Below are positions 36,101 to 47,769 of a DNA stretch of 64,000 nucleotides, in pieces (the first letter of the stretch is position 1; every line of letters begins with the position of its first letter). The notes below the pieces were generated by a model. That model saw only the letters and a program-made list of their open reading frames with translations, made no database searches and was not told where the DNA came from. Position numbers and translations under genes: made by a program. The stretch comes from Seison nebaliae (Eukaryota > Rotifera > Pararotatoria > Seisonacea > Seisonidae): positions 62,001 through 126,000 of the forward strand of contig JALJEE010001690.1 in the NCBI GenBank assembly GCA_023231475.1, in the 5' to 3' direction.

Positions 36101-37285
36101 ATGTTCTTGGAAGCACTCTTCTCCATATTTTCAATCTTCCTTTTGGGCTTCTTCCAAATGTTCTCCCAATTATTCAGTTGGAAGTCCAAGGAGGAAAAGA
36201 AGAAAGAGGAATTCACACGATTATTCCATCAGAAGACCATCATAGTATGTGGTGTCGATTCAGGAATAGGAAAAGAATTGATTCAAACAATAATTGATAT
36301 AAGTGAATCATTCGAAATAATACCAAAGTTGGTCATCGGTTTATATTTTGAAAAAGTTCCCGAAATACGAACTAAATCTTCTTCGATTAATTTGAATTTT
36401 ATTCAATTCGATTATTTGGAGAGAGACGAAGAAGATCGTTTGAATAAAACGAGTCAACAAATCACTAATTTGTTGGATGAGAATGGTATCATTCTCATCA
36501 ATCTTCTCATCCATTGTAGTGGAGTATTATCTTCTTCGTCAATTTATTCCTCATTCATTTTACAAAAATCCAATCGACAAATAAATAACATCAAAATTGA
36601 TGAAGATCAATTGCACCAACAAACCATTTTTACAATGATAAATTCAATTGGGGCAAAAAATTTATGTGCAGAAATAGTGGATGAAAATGTTAATACTTGT
36701 GACATGATCGATAATTGTTTAAAACAATTAGTGTCCACAAATCAACCGATTGATAAGAAGATTAATCCAGTTCATATAATCAACACTTATGGTCCCTTAA
36801 AACTTACATTACTTCTCTTACCTCATCTTATTAATAAAGATGGTTTGTCGACCATCTTATGTCTCTCTTCAATCACCAGAAATTATGGACGTATTATGAA
36901 TTCAATTCAATCGAACAATATGTATAAGAATTATGCTGATTCGAAACATTTACTTACAATTTTATTCACTGAAATTCATCGTCAATTTAAAAGAAGTTTC
37001 GATTGTTGGAAAGAGAATTCGTTAATTTTCGTTGATCCAGGAGTATGTGACACTAACTTCTATCAAAATTTATCCTATCTGTGTAGAAAACTTATCAGTT
37101 TTCTTCCATTAAGAACACCTAAAGAAGCTGCAAATCACGTTATTTCCTGTTATGTGGCACATATGACCAAGAATTCTTCAAACACAGTGCAAGAATATCA
37201 TCACAACAGTGGACATTCAGTCATCAAATGCCCACCAGATATGAAGAGACATTTAAATAATTTTTTTTATTATTGTTCCACTTAA
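36101..37285 (+). CDS. short-chain dehydrogenase/reductase, membrane-anchored
   Basis: Intronless, 394 aa. The N-terminus is a hydrophobic anchor (residues ~3-25, LFSIFSIFLLGFF) followed by a basic Lys/Glu stretch, as in microsomal SDRs. Rossmann motif CGVDSGIGKEL is at ~50-60 (TGxxxGIG variant), the NNAG position reads HCSG (~138-141), catalytic Ser is in LSSIT (~255-259), and Tyr/Lys are in YADSKHL (Y278, K282). VDPGVCDTNF (~311-320) is the conserved PG motif. Substrate unknown; DHRS/retinol-dehydrogenase-like enzymes are closest in layout. About 80 residues (roughly 147-225) between the HCSG strand and the next helix are an insertion compared with ordinary SDRs, Asn/Ile-rich and unlike the rest. 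Confidence 0.88.
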   Translation: MFLEALFSIFSIFLLGFFQMFSQLFSWKSKEEKKKEEFTRLFHQKTIIVCGVDSGIGKELIQTIIDISESFEIIPKLVIGLYFEKVPEIRTKSSSINLNFIQFDYLERDEEDRLNKTSQQITNLLDENGIILINLLIHCSGVLSSSSIYSSFILQKSNRQINNIKIDEDQLHQQTIFTMINSIGAKNLCAEIVDENVNTCDMIDNCLKQLVSTNQPIDKKINPVHIINTYGPLKLTLLLLPHLINKDGLSTILCLSSITRNYGRIMNSIQSNNMYKNYADSKHLLTILFTEIHRQFKRSFDCWKENSLIFVDPGVCDTNFYQNLSYLCRKLISFLPLRTPKEAANHVISCYVAHMTKNSSNTVQEYHHNSGHSVIKCPPDMKRHLNNFFYYCST

Positions 37286-37477
37286 TTTTCCTTCATCTAG
37301 TCTTCTATTTCAAATTCATTTAAAATTTATTAATAAAACACTTCAGATACATTGAAATTTCGTAATGAGGAAAATTTTCGTTGAATAATTTCGATACATA
37401 TGAACATAATTTTTTTTCATCATTATTACTCATTCAGATATTTCTACATCATATTTGTGATTCTAATAATTCGGATC

Positions 37478-38354
37478 ATGAAAATTATTCCCAATAAGTT
37501 TTATTTAGTTTTTTCGTAAAATATTTTTTTCGATGATTTAATGGAAATAATAAAATGAATAGTCAATCATTGTTAGAATTTATTTATTAAATTTGAATTT
37601 TTTATAAATTTACTTATATTTTTGAATGATGAATTAAAGATATGCAACTATAACTCCGATAGGTGACGTGATTGAGGGCACAAGAATCATTCCAATTAAA
37701 ACACCAATAACAGAAGTATAAATTTTATTTGATGGTCATAATTCATCATTTGTTTATAGACAAATTTCTCACCTGAAATCTGCATTGATGAATTGAGGAA
37801 AAGAAAATTCCAAATAAAAACAATTATAAATCTGACTAATGAGAAGAGATATTATAAAGATAAAGTTAGTCAATGAACAAACTTAATGGATAATCAGATA
37901 AACGGAAATATTTAATTATTTTGAAGGATTTCGAAAAGTTCAATATCAATGTCATTCGATTACCGGTGAGAGGATGTGGACGAATACCATCAGATGAATT
38001 GGTTGACACCTTTATTGAGATTATCGATAAATTTCATAAAGATAATCGTTAAAATATTATTTTGTTTTCTTTTTCTATGTTCAAATTTCAGCTGATACTT
38101 ATGTTTTAATTCATTGTTTACATGGCCTCAATCGGACGGGTTATTTTATTTGCCGTTACCTAATAAAGAATCATCAAATGAGACCATTCGAAGCGATTGA
38201 AAGTTATTTTATCTTTACAATTTAAGACAACTGAAATTTTTTATTGAAAGAATTTAACCGGAATCGTCATCATGAAATTAGATATAGATCTCTGGTTGAT
38301 GATTTATTAAGAAGACAACCTACTTTGACATTTAAGGAATTTCTTATTAAATGA
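37478..38354 (+). CDS. DUSP11: DUSP11/PIR1-like RNA 5'-triphosphatase, 6 exons
   Basis: Exons 37760-37864, 37927-38047, 38092-38202 and 38251-38354 are clear and in phase. Upstream, 37640-37715 and a 20-nt first exon 37478-37497 complete the N-terminus (MKIIPN + KYATITPIG), giving 178 aa. The phosphatase loop HCLHGLNRTGYFICRYLI carries the CxxxxxR active site and matches the PIR1 consensus almost exactly. Downstream, RPFEAIE and FNRNRHHEIRY match its RP..AIE.FN..RGH..ER region. Upstream, GTRIIPIKTP and NLTNEKRYYK also match. The family removes 5' phosphates from RNA in the nucleus. The longest intron (142 nt) follows the tiny first exon, whose assignment is the weakest part. No single long frame covers the gene. 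Confidence 0.85.
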
Positions 38355-38531
38355 CCAAATTCTTATTTTATGTATTAGTTTATTTTTTTAAAGATTTCTT
38401 TATTTTACCTATTTCTTACTTGTTTTTTATAATTTAATAAATATAATTTATTATCGGAAACCGTAATAAGAGAATCATTAAAATTTTATGTAGAACGAGA
38501 AAGAAAGAAGATAGTTAATGAAATTATTCTT

Positions 38532-40391
38532 TCATATATAAGAAGTCGTTATTTTGGAAATTGACGGTCCTTTCTTACAAAAGATATTGAATCTAATTGT
38601 TCGATTACACATCATTGAGAGATGACGACGAAACAATTTCCCGCTCATACAATAAAGGAGAACGTTGACACCATAATTCATGAAGTGTAATACTTCCAAA
38701 TATTGAGTGATACTAAAAATTTTGATTTCATTCTCTTTCGATATCTGTTTCCTCATAAAATACCGAACGAAATAAATCGCCACATAAGGCAAATTGCAGA
38801 TACAGAATGCTAATGAAACTGTTACCAACATCGATGTAATTCGAATACTAGAACGATCCGCAATCGTATTAGTTTTAATTGAATGAGTATTGAAGATATT
38901 TGATGAGACCTTGTTAATCCGATTTGTTGTCAGTTGTTCTTCTTCTTCCTCTTCATCATATGTCAAATCGTTACTATCGAATGATTCAATGCTTCCCAGA
39001 GGAGCTGAACAAAATTTTGTTCTTGTTAAATTAGTCTGAAGATCTTGACGACTTTGACGTTCACTTAACGAAAATTTCTTTGTGTTTTCTGGTACTCGCA
39101 ATTGACAATGATCATTGAGACATACTGCTGAATATGTTGTGAGTTTATTTGATTCCATTTTCTTCTTGTTGTTATTTGATGCCAAATTGCTGGTACTTAA
39201 CAATCGATGATAGATTTTTGTCAATTTCAATCGTTGAACATATCGATCGGCTAATATATTTGATGTAGAATTATGATTATTAGACGAATTTCCATTCGGT
39301 ACATGTAAAATATTTTTTGTAGTTGAATAGAATAATCTTTTCTGTTTATTGTTATGTCGAGTAACGCGAATTATGATCAACGAATTCAATGTACATAACA
39401 CCAGTAGAGGAACAACTAATGTTAATGTTACATAACAGAATGTATACCAAGTGAACATGCTAGTTCCGAAAACTACTGCGGATATTCCACAAAACATTGT
39501 TGATGATTGTCTAAATTTTTGAATTTCAGCATTCTTTTGTTGTTGTTTTAATAAACGATTGATTGTGGTGGTGGTTAGTTCGATCAGAAAATCATTCCAT
39601 ATTAATGAAGATGAATCTGATGCAGATGACGAAGATAAGAGTGCGGGAGATGAAGACGATACCATTGATATGTTGGTTGATAATGGAATAGCATTAGTAG
39701 TTGGAATAAATGTCTCTTTCATTTTGTGAACGTTACTAATTCGTAGTGTAAACATATAGGGAACAATGGCACAAATAATAATTGAGATTATTACTGAAAT
39801 ACCAGTGATAATACGAGAGATTTTATGAGTGCACCATTTCGATCGTTTTAAAGGAAAGAAAACGACAATCATTCTTTCCATAGTAAATGCGACAATTAAC
39901 CAAGACGAGGCAATCCGATTAAAATATCTCAGGAACATAATGGATTTACATGCAAATTCGGACGAATCGACCAAGTTCAATCGATTCCAAATTTGGTTTT
40001 CAACTTCCATATTCGAGAGTACCATATCCTCCATTCGAGGCGTCGTACTTAATGTAGTAAAGTCGTATGTTGTATTGAAAAGAGTAAAATACTTTTGCAA
40101 TTCCGTCAATGTCGATGTGGCTATGGAGTTGGTGGACATGGTGGATTGTTGAGTGGCCTCTTTCATTTGATCGAAGATCTTCGCTTTCAACGATACTGTG
40201 TCTTCAAAGAAGAGTGTACACAATGCCAATGAATCCACCACAGTCATCACTATAATATACACATTACTGCTGATTCGTGGAAATGTCTTGGACGTAAATA
40301 CACAGAGGGAGATGATGTTACCGGTAATGCCAAACGGTATCAGCGCTAATTCTGCGTAAAATTTAAATTTGTATGCATCAAGCAACGTCAT
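38532..40391 (-). CDS. class A (peptide-type) G-protein-coupled receptor
   Basis: Intronless, 619 aa. TM1 ~13-34 with GN, TM2 ~43-65 with Asp in TVVDSLAL, TM3 ~148-176 beginning at a Cys (FACKS) and ending ERM in place of DRY. TM4 is at ~193-213, TM5 contains TFCYVTLTLVVPLLV, TM6 contains SLAFCICNLPYVAIYF, and TM7 contains NYGVNVLLYCMSG in place of NPxxY. The pattern resembles invertebrate FMRFamide/thyrotropin-releasing-type peptide receptors, but I cannot name a ligand. Three loops are very long: about 80 residues between TM2 and TM3, about 90 Ser-rich residues between TM4 and TM5, and about 170 residues of basic, Ser/Asn-rich sequence in the third intracellular loop. Confidence 0.9.
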   Translation of the reverse strand: MTLLDAYKFKFYAELALIPFGITGNIISLCVFTSKTFPRISSNVYIIVMTVVDSLALCTLFFEDTVSLKAKIFDQMKEATQQSTMSTNSIATSTLTELQKYFTLFNTTYDFTTLSTTPRMEDMVLSNMEVENQIWNRLNLVDSSEFACKSIMFLRYFNRIASSWLIVAFTMERMIVVFFPLKRSKWCTHKISRIITGISVIISIIICAIVPYMFTLRISNVHKMKETFIPTTNAIPLSTNISMVSSSSPALLSSSSASDSSSLIWNDFLIELTTTTINRLLKQQQKNAEIQKFRQSSTMFCGISAVVFGTSMFTWYTFCYVTLTLVVPLLVLCTLNSLIIIRVTRHNNKQKRLFYSTTKNILHVPNGNSSNNHNSTSNILADRYVQRLKLTKIYHRLLSTSNLASNNNKKKMESNKLTTYSAVCLNDHCQLRVPENTKKFSLSERQSRQDLQTNLTRTKFCSAPLGSIESFDSNDLTYDEEEEEEQLTTNRINKVSSNIFNTHSIKTNTIADRSSIRITSMLVTVSLAFCICNLPYVAIYFVRYFMRKQISKENEIKIFSITQYLEVLHFMNYGVNVLLYCMSGKLFRRHLSMMCNRTIRFNIFCKKGPSISKITTSYI

Positions 40392-43300
40392 TTCAATTGA
40401 GTAAATGGAATTCTTTTTAAAATCATTTTTCTAATTCAATCATTCTGGAGATATGCATCTGGACAGATAAAGAAAGAAGTAGAAGAAGGGACATATCTTA
40501 AATTTTATCCACTCTTTCAACGAATCACCATATTAATATTTCCAATTATTATTCTCCGCTTCGACAAATAACAATGTGTCTCATAACTAGAGAGAATGTT
40601 GATAGAATGATAATTTAGAAAAAACAATTTGGAAGATGCACTAAAATATTATTTTTTTGACATCTATTCCTCTTCCGATCAGCTACCACCGGTATGGTAT
40701 GAAAAGAAGACAAGGAAATTTTGTCTACTGAATTGAATATGATTAAAAAAATGAAATTTTCATGCAGAAAATTTTAATAAATTTATAATTAGATGAATGA
40801 CTGCTCTTCTTATTCGTTGTCTGCTAACGAGAAAGTGAACTACAATTCTTTTAAAAATAGTAAAAAAAAAGAAAATAGCTGTCTTTATTGGGATATCATA
40901 TCGTTGTGAAAGAAGAGTTGTTTCTTTCTTTAAAAGATTTTCATAAAATTAAAGAGGAAAATCATTTTGTTAAATAAAATTCTCATCAAAATTGTGAATA
41001 TGTATGTCATAGAAGTGCCTTATGATTTCTTCCATCGATCATTAAAAGGCAAACATAAGAGAAATTTTCTTTGTCCCATTCTTTCAATTATTCTGATCGT
41101 CTATTCTTTTGGCATAAATGCTCTCCCATTCTCCATAAGAGGAAACAACATTTTTTTCCTAATATCAAACATTACGTCACCTTCTTATTTTCTTTTTTTC
41201 GTGTGTTGTAATAAACTTGAATCTGATTATTCTCTTTAATATTATATAATTTGTGAGACAACATCTACTGAATAAATATGAAAATTACCACAATTGAGAC
41301 AGAAAGAACGATAAAATGTCTTTACTGATTCTTTTGTAGTATTGACTTAATCTCTCGCCAAATGACTTTCCCATACGATTGGAGAATAGTCGTTCGGTTG
41401 AATCGATATTTTATGAATTAGGGACGGATAAACACAAAAAGAAAAATGATGGATGACGTATCAAAGAAATTAACATGGGATTAACTCAGAAAGAATTCTG
41501 ACAATTAGTGTCCGAAAAAACTTTATTTCCCTTTATTATGTTGAACTTTATTTTGTTGAATTATTCAACTTACAATAATTGTTAATTCCATTATTTTAGT
41601 CATGTATAAGTTTTGTAAAAGTTTTGTTGTCTACTACAATTTGAATGTGAAAGTTTCTCCATTGAAAACGATGACAGATATAATCAGTACCACAACTTGA
41701 GAAGATTGAATTATAAATAATTGTCCAATGAATGCACGAAATTGAGTTAAATCATTGACACTTTTGACGTACTGACAAAATGTGAAAGAATCGAATAAAT
41801 ATTAGAGAACTGACTATGATTCAGTGGAAAGAAGATGAACATAAGAAAGGAATGTTTGAGAGGACAGGAATTCTAATGAAAAAGAGAAACAATCATCATC
41901 GAATTTTAATCGAAGAAACTGATTAGAAGGAAATATTTTCATGATTAACTTACATGGATGATGATTAAAGGAAAAACGAATTGGCAAAAACGCCAAATAC
42001 TAACTTGGCTAAAAGGAAATGAAAAGAAGAAATGAAAAGTATAAAATATTCGTTGGTGGAGAAGAAAGAAAATGAAATTGTATTTATTCTCCTTTCTTCT
42101 TCATTAAACCAGGATACTATAATTCATTGTTAAATTGAATCAGAATAATTGAAATATTTGATTACGAGCGAAAGCACTTGATGATGAAAATGATGGATTT
42201 ACTCCAATCTTATAAGTAAAAATGGAAAAAAAGGTATATCTTTCCTGAAATTTGAAGGAAAAGAATTCGAAGAGAATTCTTTTATATAACCTTAATGGAA
42301 AATGAAGTCTTAGTTTCCTTTCATCGAAGCCTTTGTTGGACCATTATATGCATTTAGTCGATTACCATACACTCCAATATCTATTCAATGCTACGGGAAT
42401 ATAATTTGACGATATGACGATAATTGTGATTATTTCGATCTTTTCATAACGAGAACTATTTATTAGATAAATACATTAGAAGAAGACTTTATATAATATT
42501 ATGGAATCACCACTATTTTTGCCTTTTCCGTCATCAAATTCAAGAAGAGTTCTTTATTACTCGTCCTTTATCGTCATCAAAATACAAAATTTTTTCTGAA
42601 ATTTGTCAAATATAGTTGAAAAAAATTGGGAAGTGGTTGAAACATTAGGATGGAGAATGGGGTTTAGCAGAATAAAACGATAAATTATCAATCTTTCTAT
42701 GGTTAGAGGAACTTGTAAAATCTCTACAATTATTATAATGTTGATAATATTGTGAGACATATCTCCATTCTCCATATATGGTGCTATCTATGAATTTGTT
42801 GAACGAGCAAATTCCTGATAGTTTACTTCATTTTTGCGACATGTATAAAATAATATTTAATAAGATTTGCATTAATTGGAATGACTGTTGTTCTCAACTA
42901 ATTTATAATTTTCATAGTTTATTAGGATATTGGCAGTAAAAGACTAAATTACTCCACGATTACATAATCAAAAGACTCCGTTGGATAGAGAAATTATTAT
43001 TCGATTATTTTATTCGTATATACGAATTTTTATACATTTGTCGAAAATCAAATAATTGAACAATTATCATTAATTAGATGAAGATTAATGATATTAAATT
43101 TCAGTAAAATATTAAACAAGTGTCAATTCACTAACTGTTCAATTCATTAAATGTCAAGAGATTAACTTTCTTTTACTATCCATATTATGTATTACTACTA
43201 TTAGTAATAATAAGTGGTAGTTAGAATGAGTCAGTTGGTGGTGGTTTAAAATAACACAAGAAATATTATTTCATCTATAATTCTGACTGAACACGAGATG

Positions 43301-45592
43301 ATCAATTACTAACAAACACATAAGGAAGATATTTATTTGTTCTATTATTTGTTATATATTTGGAGAGCAGACTGAAATTGAGACTGCACCATCCTTCAAA
43401 TATTTGTTCCTCTTGCATAGTAGTCGAAATGTTGAATAGGTTGTTAATTCATATACCAAACCGACAATTCAAGTAAATGATAACGATGAAAATTCTATTT
43501 CTGTTGACCAAGCCTCTAAAATTCCCTTCACTTAACAAACCTACGCATTTAAATGATGAGAAAAATAAAATTTTATTATCTTCAATCATCTCGATTTGAT
43601 TGATGGATTAAACGGTGTCGTACTCCTTATTCTCTGTGATATATAGCCAATCACCAGAATGTTTCATCTGAATATAACATGATGATATTTGAGGGTATAA
43701 TACGGCAACTAGTATTTGTATGATATCTCTAAAATTAATGATCTTCAAACGTAACTTCGTCAAAATAAGTGTTTTGATGGCTTGTTGTTCTTGCTGTTGT
43801 TGTTCTTTTTTTCTTGCTCTCAATAATTGGAATAACGTTTAGTAATTTTCATTGCAACAGAATAAGAAGAATGTCATATACTAAAATGCAAATTGAATAG
43901 AAACAAAAGAGAATGTAAGTAAATGCATTGAAGTGTCATTAGATCATCATGCTTGCTATTCTCCTTATTCTGGATTCATTCTCTTTCGTCCATCGAAATG
44001 AATTGGTCGACTCATTCTTCTTACTTTCACAAGTCGCAACATCGTCATCATAATTATGATCTTATATAAGAACCATTCAAGATGTTCTTTTTTCATTATC
44101 TAGAAACTTACAAAGTTGTTAGAAATTCTCTTCTTTCCCATATACTTCATATTATGTCAGACAATATGGTTTGAATGAAGATGCAACCATTTACAAATCG
44201 GTTCACCTGACATCTTACCGGTTCATTATATCGATGTACATTTATTGGACGGCATTCTGCACGATGAACTTAAAACTTCAGACAAATATTTAAAATTTAA
44301 TATTTAATATTCTTCTTTCTTCAATCGTAGTGATTAGTAGAAGAAACTTGTCTTTTCATTGTCTCAACTCCACCATCAACTTCATCGACACTGATAATGA
44401 GAAAAAAGATTAACATTAGTTTTTTTTATTCATTCTTAATCTGGTAAAATCCTTTCCTTCAACCATATACTACTACGATTACCTTTCGAACATTGATAGG
44501 GAACGTTCGGTAACTATAACCTCGAGAAACGAAGGAAAATAAAGTGATGAGAATGTATGGTAATTTCATTATTACTTGGAGAAAAAACCAAATTATGATC
44601 TTATGATAATGGTAATAATTAATCATATTAAATTAAAGAATATACAAAAAGGAAATATATGAATTTTCCTATCCTGTCTATTCAGAATTTATCAAATATG
44701 CAACTTTTTATGAAGAATTAACTTTCTTTGACAGAATAAAGTACGACCGAAACTGCATGCATTTTCTTTGACACAATACCAACACATCGAATATATATAC
44801 AATGCACAATATACGATTGGAAGAAACACTAAACGAATGATCGGTATATGTACGTGGACAGATATGGAAAATAAAAGGGTGAGAATATGAAGATTTTTTT
44901 AGGGAAATCAATACCAATTTATCTCGTTTTATGAATAAATCTGCATCTAGTCAACACAGCAGGAAGTGAAAGGATAAAATAATTCCTCTTGAATTTCTTC
45001 TTTCATCGATCAGATAAAACTATAAACATCATCGACTTCAATAGGATTTTGTTAGTTATTTCCCTTCAATTAATTGGATTCGATGCAGATATATTTATTG
45101 AGAATCTTATTTTCCTATTCTACCATCTATTATTCTACTCAATAATATTCCGTGTATTATGTTGTTCTTTTCCTCTATACAATTGCTTATGAAATTATTA
45201 ATGAAATCTGTTCCTTCTTTCCGACTCATAATGAATCTGATATTTCACTTTTAATATTGTTAATGAAAATTCATAAGAAATTTATTAGTTCACTTTTCCG
45301 CTCTACCTGGAAAGTTCGTTATATCATTTATTAACTAATGCTAACTATGATTAGACTGATAAGAATAGACTTTTTCTGCACTCTTGGAAAGCGTGGAGAC
45401 ATTGTAAAAAAAATTTTTTTTGCGGTAATGTCATGAAAAGAAGAAATGATGGAGAAGTAGAAGAAGATGGTTTTTTTAATCATAATATAATAATAATAAT
45501 AACTGAAAAATTGAACATCGGAATAAACGAATAACGGAAATGAATAAAGAAATGAAGAGAATGGTGAAAGATGGAAAGAAAATTTGTGAAAG
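40392..45592. other. 5.2-kb gene-poor stretch
   Basis: No confident gene. A weak exon candidate is listed at 43608-43823. Otherwise AT-rich sequence with scattered frames under 100 codons that share no family signature. It lies upstream of the GPCR and downstream of mitoguardin, so it may carry regulatory sequence of the receptor gene. Confidence 0.4.
43608..43823 (-). CDS. possible terminal exon, unknown protein
   Basis: A 71-codon minus-strand frame with coding-like composition: basic start with a short Gln run (KKEQQQQEQQ), amphipathic middle, and an ending WLYITENKEYDTV followed by TAA. It is preceded by a possible acceptor (ttattgag). I found no exon to join it to, so it may be chance. 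Confidence 0.2.
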   Translation of the reverse strand: MRARKKEQQQQEQQAIKTLILTKLRLKIINFRDIIQILVAVLYPQISSCYIQMKHSGDWLYITENKEYDTV

Positions 45593-47176
45593 TTATAATT
45601 CAAAATTCTCCTCAATGTAATCGAATGAGTTGTTCAAATGAGTAGATATCGATTCACTCAATGATTCCACATCCGTATAAGAAGTTTCCTCTGCGTTAAA
45701 AATGCGGCATAGTAATCGCATTATCTCATCCCTAAACAAATTACATTTATCTTTCAACTTCTTATCATTCCCGAGGAATCCCCAGGCGAGAGCGGGAGAT
45801 ATATGTTCGCTGACATCGTAGAAATGTGACATGAAACTTTCACTATATCTTAGACGACATCGTTTCGTTTTCAATGCTGACCAAACTATCGTAAAAATGG
45901 TATTTCTTTTGAATGATTCTCCCAACCAATTATTATTCATGACCGTTTCAAGAGAGGATGGTGGTGATGATAGATCTTCGAACGCGTCCAACAAAACGAA
46001 ATCGAAAACTATATCGAAAAAACAAATTTCCATCACATTTCTAGATGAAAGTTCTTCTGTTATTATCGGGAGATTACTATGACGATTCGTATATTCAATA
46101 ATCTCTGTGAATTTGTTGATGAAACTTTCGGCATTTCCACGAGCTTGTTTCATTACATAAACTAAAAGTCGTCTACTTCTCTCCTCAATCGTCTTCTTTA
46201 AATCAATATTCATATCAAATAAAAGTTCAAAAGCATTGCGAATACAATACAATTTCACATTGTAATCAATTTCCGATTCACATTTCAACAATTTCCATCG
46301 TTGCTTCTTTCTCACATGTACTTGACCCAAAAGAACTTCTTTCATACCTTCCTCATAAAATGCACGATCATTCGATTTCGAATTATCTATCTGAATATTT
46401 TGATTCACTTGATCGACGTCCAAATTGAATTCACATGTTGTACTATAGAAACTGTCATCGTCTCGTATATCATCAGGAATAACATCACTAAAATGTGATC
46501 CAGCCACAGAGTAGGAACTACGAGATTTGAATGATAATGGTCCTCGACTCGCCATTGATCTCGATTTCTTCGGTTTCATTTCCATAATCAATTTATTCAT
46601 ATCTTTCTCCTGATGTGTTGCCGGTCCTAAAGGAACAACTGGTTTAATTGATAAATCATCTTTGATTGTTGTCAGTTGTTTAATACGTTCTCTAATTTCA
46701 GTACGTCTCGCTTGGCTCTTTCGATTCTTCTCGAGATATTCTTGAATATATTGTAACGCTTTCGAATTCTTTTCCAATTCGATTTCACAATCATTCGATA
46801 ACGTTTTCGTCTTCTCCAACAAATATTGTAATCGATGAGTCATCGACGCTAAATTGGCGTCAGGTAATGGAATTTTCTTTTCACCATCTACACTATCATC
46901 CTCATTATCGAGATCTAATTTCTCTTCAATCATTACCAATGCTTCCACCCAACAATCCATAGCCATCTGGAGATAATTGACACCTTTCTCCATCAACGTT
47001 TTGGAGCAATCTAATTTGTTTGAATCAAGATCCGTGTCAAACGCTTCCAAAAATTGATCATTATCTTGATATTTCTTTCGATTAAAAAATACCGTTGCAA
47101 CACCAATTAACGCTGCACTGCCAACGATAGGAATGATGATCTTTAACGTCCTTAAAGGAATTTGAATTATCATCAT
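45593..47176 (-). CDS. Miga: mitoguardin (outer mitochondrial membrane fusion/contact protein)
   Basis: Intronless, 527 aa from the ATG at 47176. An N-terminal hydrophobic segment (LKIIIPIVGSAALIGVATVFF) anchors it in the outer mitochondrial membrane. A coiled region follows (~105-180). DDDSFYSTTCE (~239-249) fits the phospho-FFAT motif that mitoguardins use to bind VAP proteins on the ER. The C-terminal lipid-transfer domain is well conserved: YEEGMKEVLLGQV, LYCIRNAFELL, FFDIVFDFVLLDAFEDLSSP and HFYDVSEHISPALAWGFLG. In the family it promotes mitochondrial fusion and binds or moves phospholipids at ER-mitochondria contacts. Length matches Drosophila and human members. Assignment is firm. Confidence 0.95.
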   Translation of the reverse strand: MMIIQIPLRTLKIIIPIVGSAALIGVATVFFNRKKYQDNDQFLEAFDTDLDSNKLDCSKTLMEKGVNYLQMAMDCWVEALVMIEEKLDLDNEDDSVDGEKKIPLPDANLASMTHRLQYLLEKTKTLSNDCEIELEKNSKALQYIQEYLEKNRKSQARRTEIRERIKQLTTIKDDLSIKPVVPLGPATHQEKDMNKLIMEMKPKKSRSMASRGPLSFKSRSSYSVAGSHFSDVIPDDIRDDDSFYSTTCEFNLDVDQVNQNIQIDNSKSNDRAFYEEGMKEVLLGQVHVRKKQRWKLLKCESEIDYNVKLYCIRNAFELLFDMNIDLKKTIEERSRRLLVYVMKQARGNAESFINKFTEIIEYTNRHSNLPIITEELSSRNVMEICFFDIVFDFVLLDAFEDLSSPPSSLETVMNNNWLGESFKRNTIFTIVWSALKTKRCRLRYSESFMSHFYDVSEHISPALAWGFLGNDKKLKDKCNLFRDEIMRLLCRIFNAEETSYTDVESLSESISTHLNNSFDYIEENFEL

Positions 47177-47769
47177 CAATTCCTTCTACTTCCTAACCAC
47201 GAGATAATCCCAACCACTTTTCCCGATAACGAAATTTATCACCAATTGCAAATATCAATTAAGCTAAATATTAATCTTCCAAAAAATTCAAATATTTCTT
47301 TTTTCTTCTAAAAAAAATTGTCGGATTTATCTCCTTTCTTCAGCCTTTCACAACCAGCTCTTTACTACTAATGATAAGAAGTCTTCACTAACTGATAATA
47401 CCAATATAGAACGAGTAGAATTATGTGAATTGAATAAAGAATCTTAAAACTTCAAAAAAGGTTAAGTAACACTAACAAGTAAGAACAAGAATTGATGAAA
47501 TATAATAATTCGAATATCTTTTCTTTTCATGGAAATTTCTCATTCATATTTATACTATTCCACTACAATGTTTCATTAGAACAATATGGGAAGTGATCTA
47601 GCGCAAAAATATTTGCAAATTTCGTTGGAAAAATTGATCAGAATCTCTTATTTTTATTTTTAAAAACTTTAATTGAGAAAAAAAAATGAAAAATTAAAAT
47701 TATATGATTAATACCGTATTAACATACTAATCATTATAATGGGTAATATGGTAATAAAACATGATTCTT
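47177..47769. other. intergenic
   Basis: AT-rich spacer; nothing recognised. Confidence 0.35.
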
